A stretch of 64,000 nt of DNA from Chloroflexota bacterium (GCA_026390015.1 JAPLGS010000139.1:1-64000); one strand, 5' to 3'. Shown: positions 1 to 8,845, counted from the stretch's first letter. A program made the numbers and translations. Notes: generated by a model from the letters alone, not told the origin.

Positions 1-466
1 AAGAGGCGTTGTCTGAATTTTCAAATGCAAGCACAGTCGCTTTGTGGATGTGAATATGGTCAGGATGTTTGTATCCGCCGATCGGGTCAAAGGTCAAGAC
101 CACATCAGGTTTCAGGTCGCGGATAAATTTCACTACGCGCCCCGCCACCTCATCGATCGGAGCATTGATCTGCGCATTCGGATGTTGGTTTGGCTCAGTG
201 CCGGGCATCCCCGAATCACGATAGCCCAGAAAAAATACTTCCTTCAATCCAAGCGCTTCAGCAGCCTTCATAAGTTCCGCTGTTCGCATTTCGGCCGTAT
301 CCTTGAAACCCGCCAAATGTTCCTCGTCGACAGTGCCCGCTTCACCGCGCGTCGCGCAGACATAATATGTATCGTAGCCTCTGCTGGCATACAATGCCAG
401 AGTGCCGCCCAAGCCAAAAGACTCGTCGTCAGGGTGTGCCAGAACTGCTAATAGGGTTTTTGTCAT
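1..466 (-). CDS. PIG-L family (LmbE-like) deacetylase, 3' end cut by window edge
   Basis: The first 155 residues are visible and the C-terminus lies beyond base 1. The protein opens with a hydrophobic strand followed by AHPDDE at residues 10-15, the zinc-binding signature of N-acetylglucosaminyl-PI / LmbE de-N-acetylases, and a later HPDH motif sits in the sequence GGYKHPDH. Known members remove acetyl groups from N-acetylglucosamine conjugates such as bacillithiol or mycothiol precursors, but the substrate cannot be told here. The ATG at 464-466 has a GAGG Shine-Dalgarno 8 bases upstream. The gene is divergent from the cystathionine synthase gene, with about 90 bases between the two starts. 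Confidence 0.9.
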   Translation of the reverse strand, partial: MTKTLLAVLAHPDDESFGLGGTLALYASRGYDTYYVCATRGEAGTVDEEHLAGFKDTAEMRTAELMKAAEALGLKEVFFLGYRDSGMPGTEPNQHPNAQINAPIDEVAGRVVKFIRDLKPDVVLTFDPIGGYKHPDHIHIHKATVLAFENSDNAS

Positions 467-557
467 TTTTCCTCGTGTACGAAGTTATAATCCAATTGTA
501 ATTTACTTGAGTAATGACGCAGTATGAATGTTGAACTTTACTTCTAATGGAGATCTG

Positions 558-1694
558 ATGAAATTTGAAACTCTCGCAATCCACGCAGGCCAGGAACCCG
601 ACCCAAACAATGGCGCGGTGATGACACCCGTTTATCTCACTTCCACTTATATGCAGGATGGAATTGGGAAGCCGCGTCAGGGATATGAATATTCGCGCAC
701 GTTAAATCCCACGCGCAAGGCATTGCAGGATTGCCTCGCAGGTTTGGAAAATGGAAATTGGGGATTGGCTTTCGCCTCAGGCATGGCGGCCACCGATACA
801 GTTTTGCGGATGCTCGCGAGCGGCGATCATGTTGTGGCGGGTAATGATGTCTACGGCGGGACATTTCGTTTATTTGACAAAATCCTGCGCCGCTTCGGTC
901 TCGGCTTTACCTTTGCCGACACAACCGACCCGGAGAATCTCGCCGAAGCATTAACCCCGTCCACAAAAATCGTGTGGTTGGAGACTCCCACCAATCCATT
1001 ATTGGCCGTGACGGATATCCGCGCGGCCGCTGAAATTGTGAAGGCTCATCCCAACAAACCATTGCTGGTTGTTGATAATACTTTTGCGACGCCCTATCTC
1101 CAACGTCCGCTTGAATTAGGCGCGGACTTGGTTGTGCATTCAATGACCAAATATCTCGGCGGACATTCGGATGTGGTCGGAGGCGCGATCATTGGCAAAG
1201 ATAAGCAACTCGGTGAGAAACTGGCTTATCTGCAAAATGCAATCGGCGCAGTCATTGGCCCAATGGATTCATTTCTCGTGCTACGTGGAATTAAAACTTT
1301 GCCCATCCGCATGGATCGTCACGCGCAGAATGCTGAAAGGATCGTGGCGTTTCTCGAGAAGCAGAAAAATGTCAAACGGCTGATCTACCCGTTTCATGAG
1401 AGCCATCCACAGGTACAGATAGCGAAGCGCCAAATGCTCAATGGCGGAGGAATGATCTCATTCGTGATGAATGGTGGAAGGGATGCGGCTGTGCGGGTGG
1501 CAGAATCTACAAAATTATTTACACTGGCAGAGTCGCTCGGCGGGGTCGAATCTCTGATCGAAGTTCCCGCGGCGATGACTCATTTATCAGTCGTCGGCTC
1601 CGCGCTGGAAGTTGATCCCGGGTTGGTGCGCTTATCTGTTGGAATTGAAAACGCGGATGATCTGCTCGCGGATTTGGAAAAGGCTCTAAAATAA
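558..1694 (+). CDS. Cystathionine gamma-synthase / gamma-lyase family PLP enzyme
   Basis: This 378-residue protein belongs to the Cys/Met metabolism PLP-dependent family, cytosolic fold-type I enzymes that form or cleave cystathionine. The PLP-binding lysine is K198 in the context HSMTKYLGGHSD. The YEYSR motif near residue 43 and the ASGM motif near residue 73 contact cofactor phosphate in known members. Length fits the family (370-400). I start at 558 because GGAGAT precedes it closely and the protein then begins MKFET as relatives do; an upstream in-frame ATG at 528 would add ten unrelated residues. A TATAAT at 486-491 is a likely -10 box. Synthase, lyase and O-acetylhomoserine sulfhydrylase activities cannot be separated by eye. 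Confidence 0.93.
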   Translation: MKFETLAIHAGQEPDPNNGAVMTPVYLTSTYMQDGIGKPRQGYEYSRTLNPTRKALQDCLAGLENGNWGLAFASGMAATDTVLRMLASGDHVVAGNDVYGGTFRLFDKILRRFGLGFTFADTTDPENLAEALTPSTKIVWLETPTNPLLAVTDIRAAAEIVKAHPNKPLLVVDNTFATPYLQRPLELGADLVVHSMTKYLGGHSDVVGGAIIGKDKQLGEKLAYLQNAIGAVIGPMDSFLVLRGIKTLPIRMDRHAQNAERIVAFLEKQKNVKRLIYPFHESHPQVQIAKRQMLNGGGMISFVMNGGRDAAVRVAESTKLFTLAESLGGVESLIEVPAAMTHLSVVGSALEVDPGLVRLSVGIENADDLLADLEKALK

Positions 1695-2267
1695 TTATTT
1701 CAACGCGTGGATCGCAACAAGCGTGACGTCATCATCCTGCTTGGAGCCGTCCTGAAAATTCATCAAAGTTTCAAGCAAATGGTCACAGGCTTGCTGCGCG
1801 TTAACGTTTGATAGATCAGCTAAAGTTTCTTTAATGCGCTGCAATCCAAATGGTTCGCCAAGTGTGTCGCGACAATCAGTCAAGCCGTCTGTGAATAAAA
1901 GAAATGTGGAACCCTGCGGCAATACTACCGTACGTTCGTCGAGCGTAATCGCATCCCATAAGCCAAGTGCCATGCCCGAGCTATGGGGAATGCGTTCCAC
2001 AGTTCCGTCAGGGTGGAGCAGCAATGGAGGCTCGTGACCTGCTCGTGCATAACTGAACTCGCGCGTTTTTAGATCCAGAATGCCATAAAGCACGGTAACG
2101 AATTGAGTGGATTTTTGCAAACGGGTAATATGACGATTGACCACGCGCATCACTTCTCCGGCAGTCAAACCCATATCAGCCTCAGCCATAATGAGCGCAT
2201 GTGCGCGCGCCATGAAAATGGCGGATGGCACACCTTTATCGGCTACGTCACCGATCACCACTCCCAC
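1695..2267 (-). CDS. SpoIIE/RsbU-type PP2C phosphatase, C-terminal part separated by an in-frame stop
   Basis: About 190 residues of a SpoIIE-family serine phosphatase. It begins at the metal-binding GDVADKG motif and continues through TVLYGILD, AGHEPPLL, FLLFTDGLTD and a final DDVTLVAI, the usual motif order. The N-terminal strand of the same domain (GGDLYDVFLL) is encoded just upstream, in the same frame, at the end of the next entry; only one TAA codon (2271-2273) separates them. The GTG taken here as a start has no ribosome-binding site, so this piece is probably not an independent gene. Intact, the product would be a cNMP-sensing phosphatase that dephosphorylates an anti-anti-sigma-type partner. 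The stop may be real decay or a sequence error. Confidence 0.75.
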   Translation of the reverse strand: MGVVIGDVADKGVPSAIFMARAHALIMAEADMGLTAGEVMRVVNRHITRLQKSTQFVTVLYGILDLKTREFSYARAGHEPPLLLHPDGTVERIPHSSGMALGLWDAITLDERTVVLPQGSTFLLFTDGLTDCRDTLGEPFGLQRIKETLADLSNVNAQQACDHLLETLMNFQDGSKQDDDVTLVAIHALK

Positions 2268-2270
2268 TTT

Positions 2271-2933
2271 TTAATCCTTGAGAAGAAAGACATCATATAG
2301 ATCACCGCCCACCTGACGGGCCGGCAGGATGCGCGCGCCGAAATTAAATCCATCCACTTTGGGAAGTTCATCGGGCAAAATACTTAATTGAATATCGGCG
2401 GCAACTTGAAGTTCGCGCTCCAGGCGTTCTTTCTCGACCAACTGTGCCTGCGCGGCTTTGAGCTCATCGTAAGCGGTTTGAAGTTGCTTATTCTTTTCGG
2501 TGAGATCATGAAAGGTTTGGGTATTGGTGTTGTCGAGGCGTTGACTTAGAACCCGCACCATCGAAGTGGAAAGTTCGGGGTATTTTTGGGTCAGATCTAA
2601 AAATTGGACGCGACTCAAGGAAAGCAATGTGGCATCTCCGCGCGCGCGCACGGTTGCAGTACGATGTCCACCGGGCAGGATCAGACTCATCTCGCCGAAG
2701 TGTTCGCCTGCCCGCATAATATTGAGCTGGAGTTCTTCCATTTGACCAGCGGCCATAAGGACTTCAAGCTCGCCTGCCATTACAAGGTAAAAATGTTCGC
2801 CAGTGTCGCCTTCCCTAAAAAGAATTTCGCGATCTATTAACTTCTTCACATTCAATACAGAAAGGATGCGGTCCAACTCATTTGCAGGAAGGTCGGCAAA
2901 TAACGGAATTTTAGCAAGGAGGTTAAGAGTCAT
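2271..2933 (-). CDS. Cyclic nucleotide-binding domain plus start of SpoIIE phosphatase domain (truncated by in-frame TAA)
   Basis: The reading frame gives 220 residues: a CAP-family cyclic-nucleotide-binding beta-roll at about 5-120 (with GEHFYLVMAGELEV and GEHFGEMSL), a helical coiled-coil linker at about 135-175, and the opening of a SpoIIE phosphatase domain ending GGDLYDVFLLKD. The TAA that follows is in frame with the rest of the phosphatase domain downstream. Read through, the protein would be about 411 residues, a known arrangement in which ligand binding to the sensor controls the phosphatase. The start ATG at 2931-2933 lies 9 bases after the deoxynucleoside kinase gene, so the two are probably co-transcribed. 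Confidence 0.82.
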   Translation of the reverse strand: MTLNLLAKIPLFADLPANELDRILSVLNVKKLIDREILFREGDTGEHFYLVMAGELEVLMAAGQMEELQLNIMRAGEHFGEMSLILPGGHRTATVRARGDATLLSLSRVQFLDLTQKYPELSTSMVRVLSQRLDNTNTQTFHDLTEKNKQLQTAYDELKAAQAQLVEKERLERELQVAADIQLSILPDELPKVDGFNFGARILPARQVGGDLYDVFLLKD

Positions 2934-2942
2934 ATCAATAAA

Positions 2943-3587
2943 TTATTTTTGAGTCAGATCCATAATTTCTTTTCCAGCCAGCTTATCTTGAATGCGCTGC
3001 ACAACAAGATCTAAATGTCCGGGTTGATGAACAAAATCCAGGTCGTCTGTTTGAATGGTCAGCACAGGACAAAGATCAAATACGGCGAGCCATTCATCAT
3101 AAAACGAATCGAGCAATGATAAATAATCGAGGGAGATGCCGGTTTCCATATTTCGAGCGCGCCTGCGGATGCGATCCATTAGAATAGGCACGGGTGCTTT
3201 TAGGTAGATTAAAAGGTCGGGGCGCGGCAATCCATTCACAACCACATCGAACAGGCGGCGATAGGCAAGATAATCACGCTCACCCAAATTCCCCATGTGA
3301 TGTAATGCGCGTGCAAAGATATGCGTGTCTTCGTAAATACTTCTGTCGAGAATTGCGGAGCGCGCATCACGGGCAGCTTCGAGATATTGTTCTGCGCGAT
3401 GCCCAAGAAAAAACACCTGTAAATGAAAAGCCCAGGCATGCATATCTCCATAAAAATCGGGGAGGTATGGATTATCTGCAACGGATTCATAGCCGGTCCA
3501 CCAGCCGAGGCGGGCGCCAATGCGCTCGGTGAGAGTGGTTTTTCCAGCGCCAATATTTCCAGCCACTAAAACCAAATGTTTTGCCAT
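2943..3587 (-). CDS. Deoxynucleoside kinase (dGK/dAK/dNK family)
   Basis: This 214-residue cytosolic kinase phosphorylates deoxynucleosides for the salvage route to dNTPs. The P-loop GNIGAGKT is at residues 10-17, followed by the ILDRS segment (DRS/ERS substrate motif) and the arginine-rich lid RIRRRARN; this order and length match bacterial dNKs. I start at ATG 3585-3587 (MAKHL) rather than further upstream because the P-loop then lies ten residues in, as in relatives. There is no clear Shine-Dalgarno, but a TAAAAT box sits about 11 bases upstream, suggesting a very short leader. It is divergent from the 73-residue gene and reads into the cNMP-phosphatase gene 9 bases downstream. Nucleoside specificity cannot be read from the sequence. 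Confidence 0.9.
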   Translation of the reverse strand: MAKHLVLVAGNIGAGKTTLTERIGARLGWWTGYESVADNPYLPDFYGDMHAWAFHLQVFFLGHRAEQYLEAARDARSAILDRSIYEDTHIFARALHHMGNLGERDYLAYRRLFDVVVNGLPRPDLLIYLKAPVPILMDRIRRRARNMETGISLDYLSLLDSFYDEWLAVFDLCPVLTIQTDDLDFVHQPGHLDLVVQRIQDKLAGKEIMDLTQK

Positions 3588-3658
3588 AGATGTTTTGTAT
3601 TTTATCATGCATGCCAAATGCAAGTATAATTATTGAGATCTAACAAAAGGAGTTAACT

Positions 3659-3880
3659 ATGGCTACCAAGAAAACTGAAAGCGAAAAGAAGTTTAAGCGG
3701 GAAATCCCCGAGGAAGTCCGTGAGCATTACAAAAAGGCTCGTCAGGAAATGCGTGAGGCTATCAAAGGTTTATTACCCGCAGGCTTCATGGAGCACCGCC
3801 GCACTGCCCGCAAAGAGATGATGCTGGCCGTGCGCAGTATGCTCGATAGTGCTATTGAAAAGATGGAAGAAAAAGTATAA
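3659..3880 (+). CDS. Small, highly charged hypothetical protein (73 aa)
   Basis: I do not recognise this family. It is soluble, rich in Lys, Arg and Glu and predicted to be almost entirely alpha-helical, with a Gly-Leu-Leu-Pro-Ala-Gly break near residues 37-42 that would divide it into two helices. It resembles the short helical proteins of Chloroflexota annotated as hypothetical. Translation is well supported: AAAGGAG lies 7 bases before the ATG and a TATAAT box lies about 30 bases upstream. The gene stands alone and is followed by a strong hairpin (3908-3957) that may end transcription from both sides. Confidence 0.75.
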   Translation: MATKKTESEKKFKREIPEEVREHYKKARQEMREAIKGLLPAGFMEHRRTARKEMMLAVRSMLDSAIEKMEEKV

Positions 3881-3907
3881 CGTAAACCATTAACCACAAA
3901 GCACATC

Positions 3908-3957
3908 AAAGGGTCACAGAGGAACAAAAAAGTTTTTGGGTTCCTCTGTGACCCTTT
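3908..3957. terminator. Long inverted repeat between convergent genes (CACAGAG-type dispersed repeat)
   Basis: Perfect 18-base arms at 3908-3925 and 3940-3957 flank a 14-base loop. The arm contains GGGTCACAGAGG. It lies between the small charged gene and the convergent ABC1 kinase gene, so it can act as a terminator from either side. The surrounding text (CCACAAAG ... CTTTGTG) resembles a second element at 52039-52099 and the CACAGAG/CTCTGTG dispersed repeats seen in many environmental bacteria, so it may be a repeat that was recruited as a terminator. Confidence 0.65.
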
Positions 3958-3968
3958 GTGTTATCTTT

Positions 3969-5654
3969 TTATTTCCTGGCCCCAAACATCAACCACAGTA
4001 AAGTCGCGCCTGCGGCGCCGAGCAATCCTCCCCCAAGCTGGACATTTCCACTATTTAATAACATTACCCCGCTGATCAGGAATGCGGCAAATATAACTCC
4101 ACCTGTCAGTCGGTCGACCGCGCGCCCCAACGTGCGGACTTCACGTGTCACCTGAGGTGCCTGAACCACCAGCCCACCTAATTCGATTTGCGCAAGCAAG
4201 CGGCTGGCTTGAGACGGCAATGCGATAAATGCCTGCACGACATCACCAACCTGCTTGAGAATATTATCCAAACTAAACGCGGATGAAGTTTCCTCTTGTA
4301 CAAGTTTGCTCGCGTATGGAGAAAGTTGTTCCCACAGATTAAAGTTCGGATCAAGTCCTGTGCACATGCCTGAAAGGATAGCCACGGTTCGCACCAACAT
4401 CAGCAGATCATTCGGCACCTGGAACGGCGTCTCCACCATCACGTCACGCACGCGATGACCGATATCACGTACTTCGTTCGGACGCACATTCCGCAGCTCG
4501 CTCATAGACATGCCCCAGAAACGGTCAAAGACAGCGGAGGAAGCCTGTTCCAGTGACTGGGTATCCGCGCCGGGCAATAAAAATCCCAGCTCTTTATATG
4601 ATTTGATTAAACGCGCCGCGTCTCGCGTGCCGATCGCTACAACAGTTTCACGCAAACCCTTTCGCAGATTTTCGGGGACGCGCCCCACCATGCCAAAATC
4701 CACGAAGGTTAATTGCCAGCGCACAGATTTTCGTTTGCTGCCTTTTGTCTGAGGTAATGGCGTGATGAATAAATTTCCCGGGTGCGGGTCGGCGTGAAAA
4801 AAACCATCTTCAAATATTTGTTCGAGATAAGTATCCAATAATTTGCGCGCCACTTCACCGCGGTCAATGCCAGCGGCGGTGATGGCTTTGTAATCGGTGA
4901 TCTTGATCGCGAACACATCCTCGAGTGTAAGCACACGCATCGTGGAAAGACTCAGTACAACGCGCGGCACGTTCACATATTTATCGTTGTTAAAATTCTC
5001 AAAAAAAGTTTCGGCGTTCCCCGCTTCTTTTTGATAATCGATTTCCTCGTACACACTCGCCGAAAATTCACGCAGCAAGGCGGGCACATCCGCATGTTCG
5101 CGCACAGGGCGATACCGCATCAGCCAGCCACCCACCCGCTGTAACGCTGACAGGTCAATGGTCACAATGGCTGCGATGCTTGGGCGCTGGACCTTTACCA
5201 CAACGTTAAGAAAATCCACCTCTTCACCGCGCTTCAATCTGGCTCGATGCACCTGGCCAAGAGATGCGGCTGCGAGCGGATTCTCGTCAAACCATTCAAA
5301 CTTTTCTGTCAACGATGCGCCAAGTTCCAGCTCGGCCAGTTGACGAATATCCGCAAAAGTTTCAGCGGGGACTTCATCCTGTAAATCTGCGAGGGTTTCA
5401 GTGATCTCGGGCGGAAGCACGTCGAGGCGTGAAGAGAGGAACTGCCCGACCTTGATCATCACTCCGCCCATGCGTAAGGCCAGCGCGCGAAAACGCATGG
5501 CCTCGCGGCGAAAACGTTCGGGGCGGGTGCGCTTTGCAAGTTGACGAAATCCGATCTTGCGAACGATCAATTCCCAGTAGATAAAGCGGACGATCATGCC
5601 CGCAAAAAAAGTAAGGATGCGGATATAACGTCCTCGCAAACGGGGTGTTTTCAT
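3969..5654 (-). CDS. ABC1/UbiB family atypical kinase
   Basis: A 561-residue membrane-associated member of the ABC1/ADCK/UbiB family. The diagnostic KxGQ motif appears as VMIKVGQFLSSR near residue 66, the ATP-binding lysine strand as VVVKVQRPS near residue 150, the catalytic-loop equivalent as HADPHPGNLF near residue 288, and the metal-binding motif as VDFGMVGRVP. The C-terminus has a two-segment hydrophobic hairpin ending GATLLWLMFG. Family members support quinone or isoprenoid lipid metabolism and have ATPase activity; no quinone genes lie nearby, so the role here is open. A basic N-terminus contains one hydrophobic stretch. The gene converges on the 73-residue gene. Confidence 0.9.
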   Translation of the reverse strand: MKTPRLRGRYIRILTFFAGMIVRFIYWELIVRKIGFRQLAKRTRPERFRREAMRFRALALRMGGVMIKVGQFLSSRLDVLPPEITETLADLQDEVPAETFADIRQLAELELGASLTEKFEWFDENPLAAASLGQVHRARLKRGEEVDFLNVVVKVQRPSIAAIVTIDLSALQRVGGWLMRYRPVREHADVPALLREFSASVYEEIDYQKEAGNAETFFENFNNDKYVNVPRVVLSLSTMRVLTLEDVFAIKITDYKAITAAGIDRGEVARKLLDTYLEQIFEDGFFHADPHPGNLFITPLPQTKGSKRKSVRWQLTFVDFGMVGRVPENLRKGLRETVVAIGTRDAARLIKSYKELGFLLPGADTQSLEQASSAVFDRFWGMSMSELRNVRPNEVRDIGHRVRDVMVETPFQVPNDLLMLVRTVAILSGMCTGLDPNFNLWEQLSPYASKLVQEETSSAFSLDNILKQVGDVVQAFIALPSQASRLLAQIELGGLVVQAPQVTREVRTLGRAVDRLTGGVIFAAFLISGVMLLNSGNVQLGGGLLGAAGATLLWLMFGARK

Positions 5655-5711
5655 TTTTTATTCATGCTCCAATAAATTGATGGAAGAATTGTAACACTGG
5701 CAGATGAGCAA

Positions 5712-5734
5712 AAAAGGCACTTTGAGTGCCTTTT
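5712..5734 (-). terminator. Rho-independent terminator after the PAS histidine kinase gene
   Basis: A hairpin with 10-base arms AAAAGGCACT and AGTGCCTTTT and a 3-base loop. It lies just downstream of the stop of the PAS/GAF kinase (minus strand) and upstream of the ABC1 kinase start, and so separates the two units. The T-run on the minus strand fits termination of the kinase operon. Confidence 0.75.
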
Positions 5735-5752
5735 GCAAACCGATTAAATAAA

Positions 5753-7699
5753 TTATCCTGCTGATTTTAAGTGAACAATAAACGTAGTCCCTACATTTAT
5801 TTCACTTTTTACTTCGATTTTCCCACCCAACTCTTCAACAACCGATTTGACAATGTACAAACCGATACCGCTCCCGGGAATCTCAGCAACGGTAACATTT
5901 TTTGCGCGATAGAATTTTTCAAACAAGTGCGGGATGGCTTCAGCACTTATTCCCATACCCTGGTCGACAATTGTCACATCAACAAAGCCAATTGAGGAGC
6001 TAACTGTCACGTTGATCATACTGCCTTCAGGTGAAAATTTCACCCCATTGCTTAGTAGATTTATAAAAATCTGTTGCAAGGCGCCGTTGTCGCCAAGAAT
6101 GGTCATGGATTTCTTCGGCAGATTCAAAGCAATCGCTACTTCCTTCCTAAATGCAATCGGACTGACAGCCTGCACGGCTTCCTTCAACACTGGAAGAAGG
6201 TCAAGGGGAACGCTTTCCAATTTCATCATGCCGCTTTCCAGGCGGCCTGCCATCAAAAGGCTATCGATCAATTTTTTCTGGCGATTAAGTTCGTTCCGTA
6301 GAATCCGCCAATATTCAACCTGTTCTTCCTGGGTTCCCCCCTGCTGAATAAGGTCAGCCATTAAAATGACAGCTGTCAGAGGCGTTCGCAACTCGTGAGA
6401 GGCGCGGTTAATAAAATCCGTCTTCATCTCGTTAAGCCGCAGCATATCTGAAATATCACGAATAATGATCAAGGCTTCGTGTGAATTGATCGGATGTAAT
6501 CTTGATTCGTAAACTCCACTGCTAAATGGCAGTTGAAATCCCTCCAGCCAATAAGGCATGCTAAAAGAATTTTTATTCTCCTTCCCTAATATCCTGATAA
6601 CGGTCGCTTCAGGCCAGGTTTCGATCAGTTTTTTTTCCGTTATCATGTCACGTTGAATATATAAAGGATGATTGGTGCTGGAGATATAATCGAGGATTAT
6701 GCCGTCTGAATTAATTCGAATCAATAAATCCGGGAAAGATTCCACGATCATACGGTTTCGGAACTCGTTCACTCGAATCGTCTCTTCATATTGGGTACGT
6801 TGTAATGCCGCGCCAATAAGATTTGTGGCGGTTTGGACAATATCAAAATCAGCTGCAAGCCAGGAAAGACTGTTTTCACGGTCAAACAATCCCAAAAACC
6901 CCAGTGAGCCAAAGAAGCCATGAATCGGAAGAGCTAGAAAAGAGTAAGATGTTCCATCATCTGTCTCTCCTGCTTTTTTTTCAGATAAGACCGCATCCGG
7001 CATTGCGATCAATCTATTTATGAAGGGTTTGACCGCAGCCTCGGAATCAAAATTACTTGCGTTGTTTTCCAGCCAACTAAAGTGAATCTTTATCTGCGGA
7101 GTTCCAGAGAAGTTTTCAACCCCAAAAATTATGCAACCGGAAAGGTCCATCACATTTCCCAGAGATTCCAATACTTGAGAAATTCCAGACTCGATATTTG
7201 GAGAACGAAACAAACGGGCTGTGGCCTCACTGATCACGGAAAGGATCCGTCCGTTTCGCCGCAAAAGTTTTTCCGCCGTTTTTCTTTCTGAAATATCACG
7301 CACAATGCTTTGAATATAAATAGGTAGATGATTCTCATCAGAAACAATGGATGCGCTGATCTCGACGGGAATCAACGTGCCATCCTTTTTCTTGAGGATC
7401 CTTTCGTAAATGTTCGCCTGATCTTCGTGGATAATTTGTTCATCCAGCAAGTCCCCCATCGATATGACATTACTTACATTTATCCCGATGATCTCCCGCT
7501 CATCATAACCGAGCAAGAGGAGTGCTTGTCGGTTGGCGGTTATATAACGCAGATCCAACCCAATGATAAATACACATTCTCCTGTTTGTTCAAACAGCAA
7601 ACGGCCAAATTGATCAACTTCCCAATTCTTTTTTATTATTTCCGTATCTTGCTCTCCTTCAGATGGAAATGTATCGGTAGATTTTATATTTTCATCCAT
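5753..7699 (-). CDS. PAS-GAF sensor histidine kinase
   Basis: A 648-residue, apparently soluble sensor kinase. Domains in order: an N-terminal PAS/PAC at about 30-145 ending IQSIVRDISERK, a GAF domain at about 150-300, a PAS-like region at about 310-415 ending IIRDISDML, a HisKA dimerisation domain with phospho-acceptor H435 in ASHELRTPL, and a HATPase domain with the N box (LLSNGVKFSPEG), G1 (VDQGMGIS), F box and G2 (GSGIGLYIVK). No membrane segments are seen, so it should sense a cytosolic signal. Its ATG overlaps the stop of the preceding receiver-kinase by 8 bases, which indicates translational coupling; the receiver domain of that neighbour is a plausible phosphorylation target. Confidence 0.94.
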   Translation of the reverse strand: MDENIKSTDTFPSEGEQDTEIIKKNWEVDQFGRLLFEQTGECVFIIGLDLRYITANRQALLLLGYDEREIIGINVSNVISMGDLLDEQIIHEDQANIYERILKKKDGTLIPVEISASIVSDENHLPIYIQSIVRDISERKTAEKLLRRNGRILSVISEATARLFRSPNIESGISQVLESLGNVMDLSGCIIFGVENFSGTPQIKIHFSWLENNASNFDSEAAVKPFINRLIAMPDAVLSEKKAGETDDGTSYSFLALPIHGFFGSLGFLGLFDRENSLSWLAADFDIVQTATNLIGAALQRTQYEETIRVNEFRNRMIVESFPDLLIRINSDGIILDYISSTNHPLYIQRDMITEKKLIETWPEATVIRILGKENKNSFSMPYWLEGFQLPFSSGVYESRLHPINSHEALIIIRDISDMLRLNEMKTDFINRASHELRTPLTAVILMADLIQQGGTQEEQVEYWRILRNELNRQKKLIDSLLMAGRLESGMMKLESVPLDLLPVLKEAVQAVSPIAFRKEVAIALNLPKKSMTILGDNGALQQIFINLLSNGVKFSPEGSMINVTVSSSIGFVDVTIVDQGMGISAEAIPHLFEKFYRAKNVTVAEIPGSGIGLYIVKSVVEELGGKIEVKSEINVGTTFIVHLKSAG

Positions 7700-8834
7700 A
7701 AACTATATCTTCCGGTCGAATATCCGGCAAGTCAGCCAAAACCAGGCAGCCCTGAGTGCTTTCAGCTATTTTCACATCCCCACCAAGGTGCCTGAATGTG
7801 GCTCGTGCAATGGTCAACCCTACGCCAAGACCATCGTGCTGTCGGGTATCTCCCTGGCTGATCTGGTAAAACTTTTCAAAAACCTTTTCGCGTAATTCCA
7901 CTGGGATCCCAGGGCCATCATCAGAAACCTCGATTCTGATCCCGCCATTGAGGCCGGGATGAATGTCGATATTTACCCGTCCGTTTTGCGAACTAAACTT
8001 AAATGCATTATCAACAAGATGCAAAACAGACTGTGTAAATTCCCTTCTTGCAGCTTTAACCTCCCCCTCGCCGATAATTTGATGTGTGAAGTTCAATTCC
8101 TTGCTCTTATATCTTTCAAGGCGCTTGTAAATAGGATTTAAAATATGAACAGTCAAGTCAATGGATTGTCTGAAGGGATTTAAATTAACAAGGTCAACAT
8201 TTGAAAGGATAATAATATCTGAAACCAGAGATTCTAATTTGTCGACATTTGAAAGCGCAGTCTTTAGGAAATAACTCTGAAGTTCAGGGTCGCTGAATTT
8301 ATTGTTAATGGCCAATTCCAGCGGAGCGATGATGTTCATTAATGGAGTTCGCAATTCATGGTGGAAGTTTTGGAGGATCTCATTCCTTAATTTATCCATA
8401 TCCTGGCGTGCAATTTCCGCCATCTCGTCACGACCGCGTTTCCGTTCAGTATCCACCCGCCGTAACAATGAATCAAGGCGGGCAAGTAACTCCTCCATGC
8501 CAAATGGTTTCGCGATGTAATCATCTGCTCCGTCGCGGATGCCTGCAAGTCGATCTTCCCTGCCTGAACGAGCGGTAAGAAATATAAAGGGGATGGATCG
8601 GGTAAGCGGATCAGAGTTTAGCAACCGTTTCAACTCAAATCCATCTGGAGGAGGCATCATCACGTCCGAAATGATCACATCCGGCCGAAATTCTCTGGCT
8701 TTTTGCAAACCATCATTTCCGTCGATCGCCTCGATCACCTGTAACGCATGCCGCCTGATGGCAACAACAATTCCCAGGCGAATGGCTGGTTCATCATCGA
8801 CCACAAGAATTAGCGGCGCTTTTTCATCACGCAT
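7692..8834 (-). CDS. Response regulator receiver-histidine kinase hybrid
   Basis: This 380-residue protein has a reversed hybrid order: a receiver domain first (acidic pair in VVDDEP, phospho-acceptor D57 in IISDVMMPPPDG, conserved K in YIAKPFG), a short coiled-coil linker, then HisKA with H159 in HHELRTPL and a HATPase domain (VDNAFKFSSQNG, DDGPGIP, GLGVGLTIA). Such proteins sit in the middle of phosphorelays. I prefer the ATG at 8832-8834, which has GAGG about 9 bases upstream; a TTG 15 bases earlier would overlap the FHA stop. It forms one operon with the FHA gene upstream and the PAS kinase downstream. No DNA-binding output domain is encoded in the cluster. Confidence 0.92.
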   Translation of the reverse strand: MRDEKAPLILVVDDEPAIRLGIVVAIRRHALQVIEAIDGNDGLQKAREFRPDVIISDVMMPPPDGFELKRLLNSDPLTRSIPFIFLTARSGREDRLAGIRDGADDYIAKPFGMEELLARLDSLLRRVDTERKRGRDEMAEIARQDMDKLRNEILQNFHHELRTPLMNIIAPLELAINNKFSDPELQSYFLKTALSNVDKLESLVSDIIILSNVDLVNLNPFRQSIDLTVHILNPIYKRLERYKSKELNFTHQIIGEGEVKAARREFTQSVLHLVDNAFKFSSQNGRVNIDIHPGLNGGIRIEVSDDGPGIPVELREKVFEKFYQISQGDTRQHDGLGVGLTIARATFRHLGGDVKIAESTQGCLVLADLPDIRPEDIVYG

Positions 8835-8845
8835 TTTATTAATCC

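Noticed and set aside
2103-2840. Plus-strand frames opposite the cNMP-phosphatase gene.
   Set aside because: They are shadows of a conserved minus-strand gene and contain no recognisable domain.
7328-7795. A 155-codon plus-strand frame opposite the PAS kinase start.
   Set aside because: It is antisense to conserved PAS-domain sequence and to the coupled kinase junction, with no start signals.
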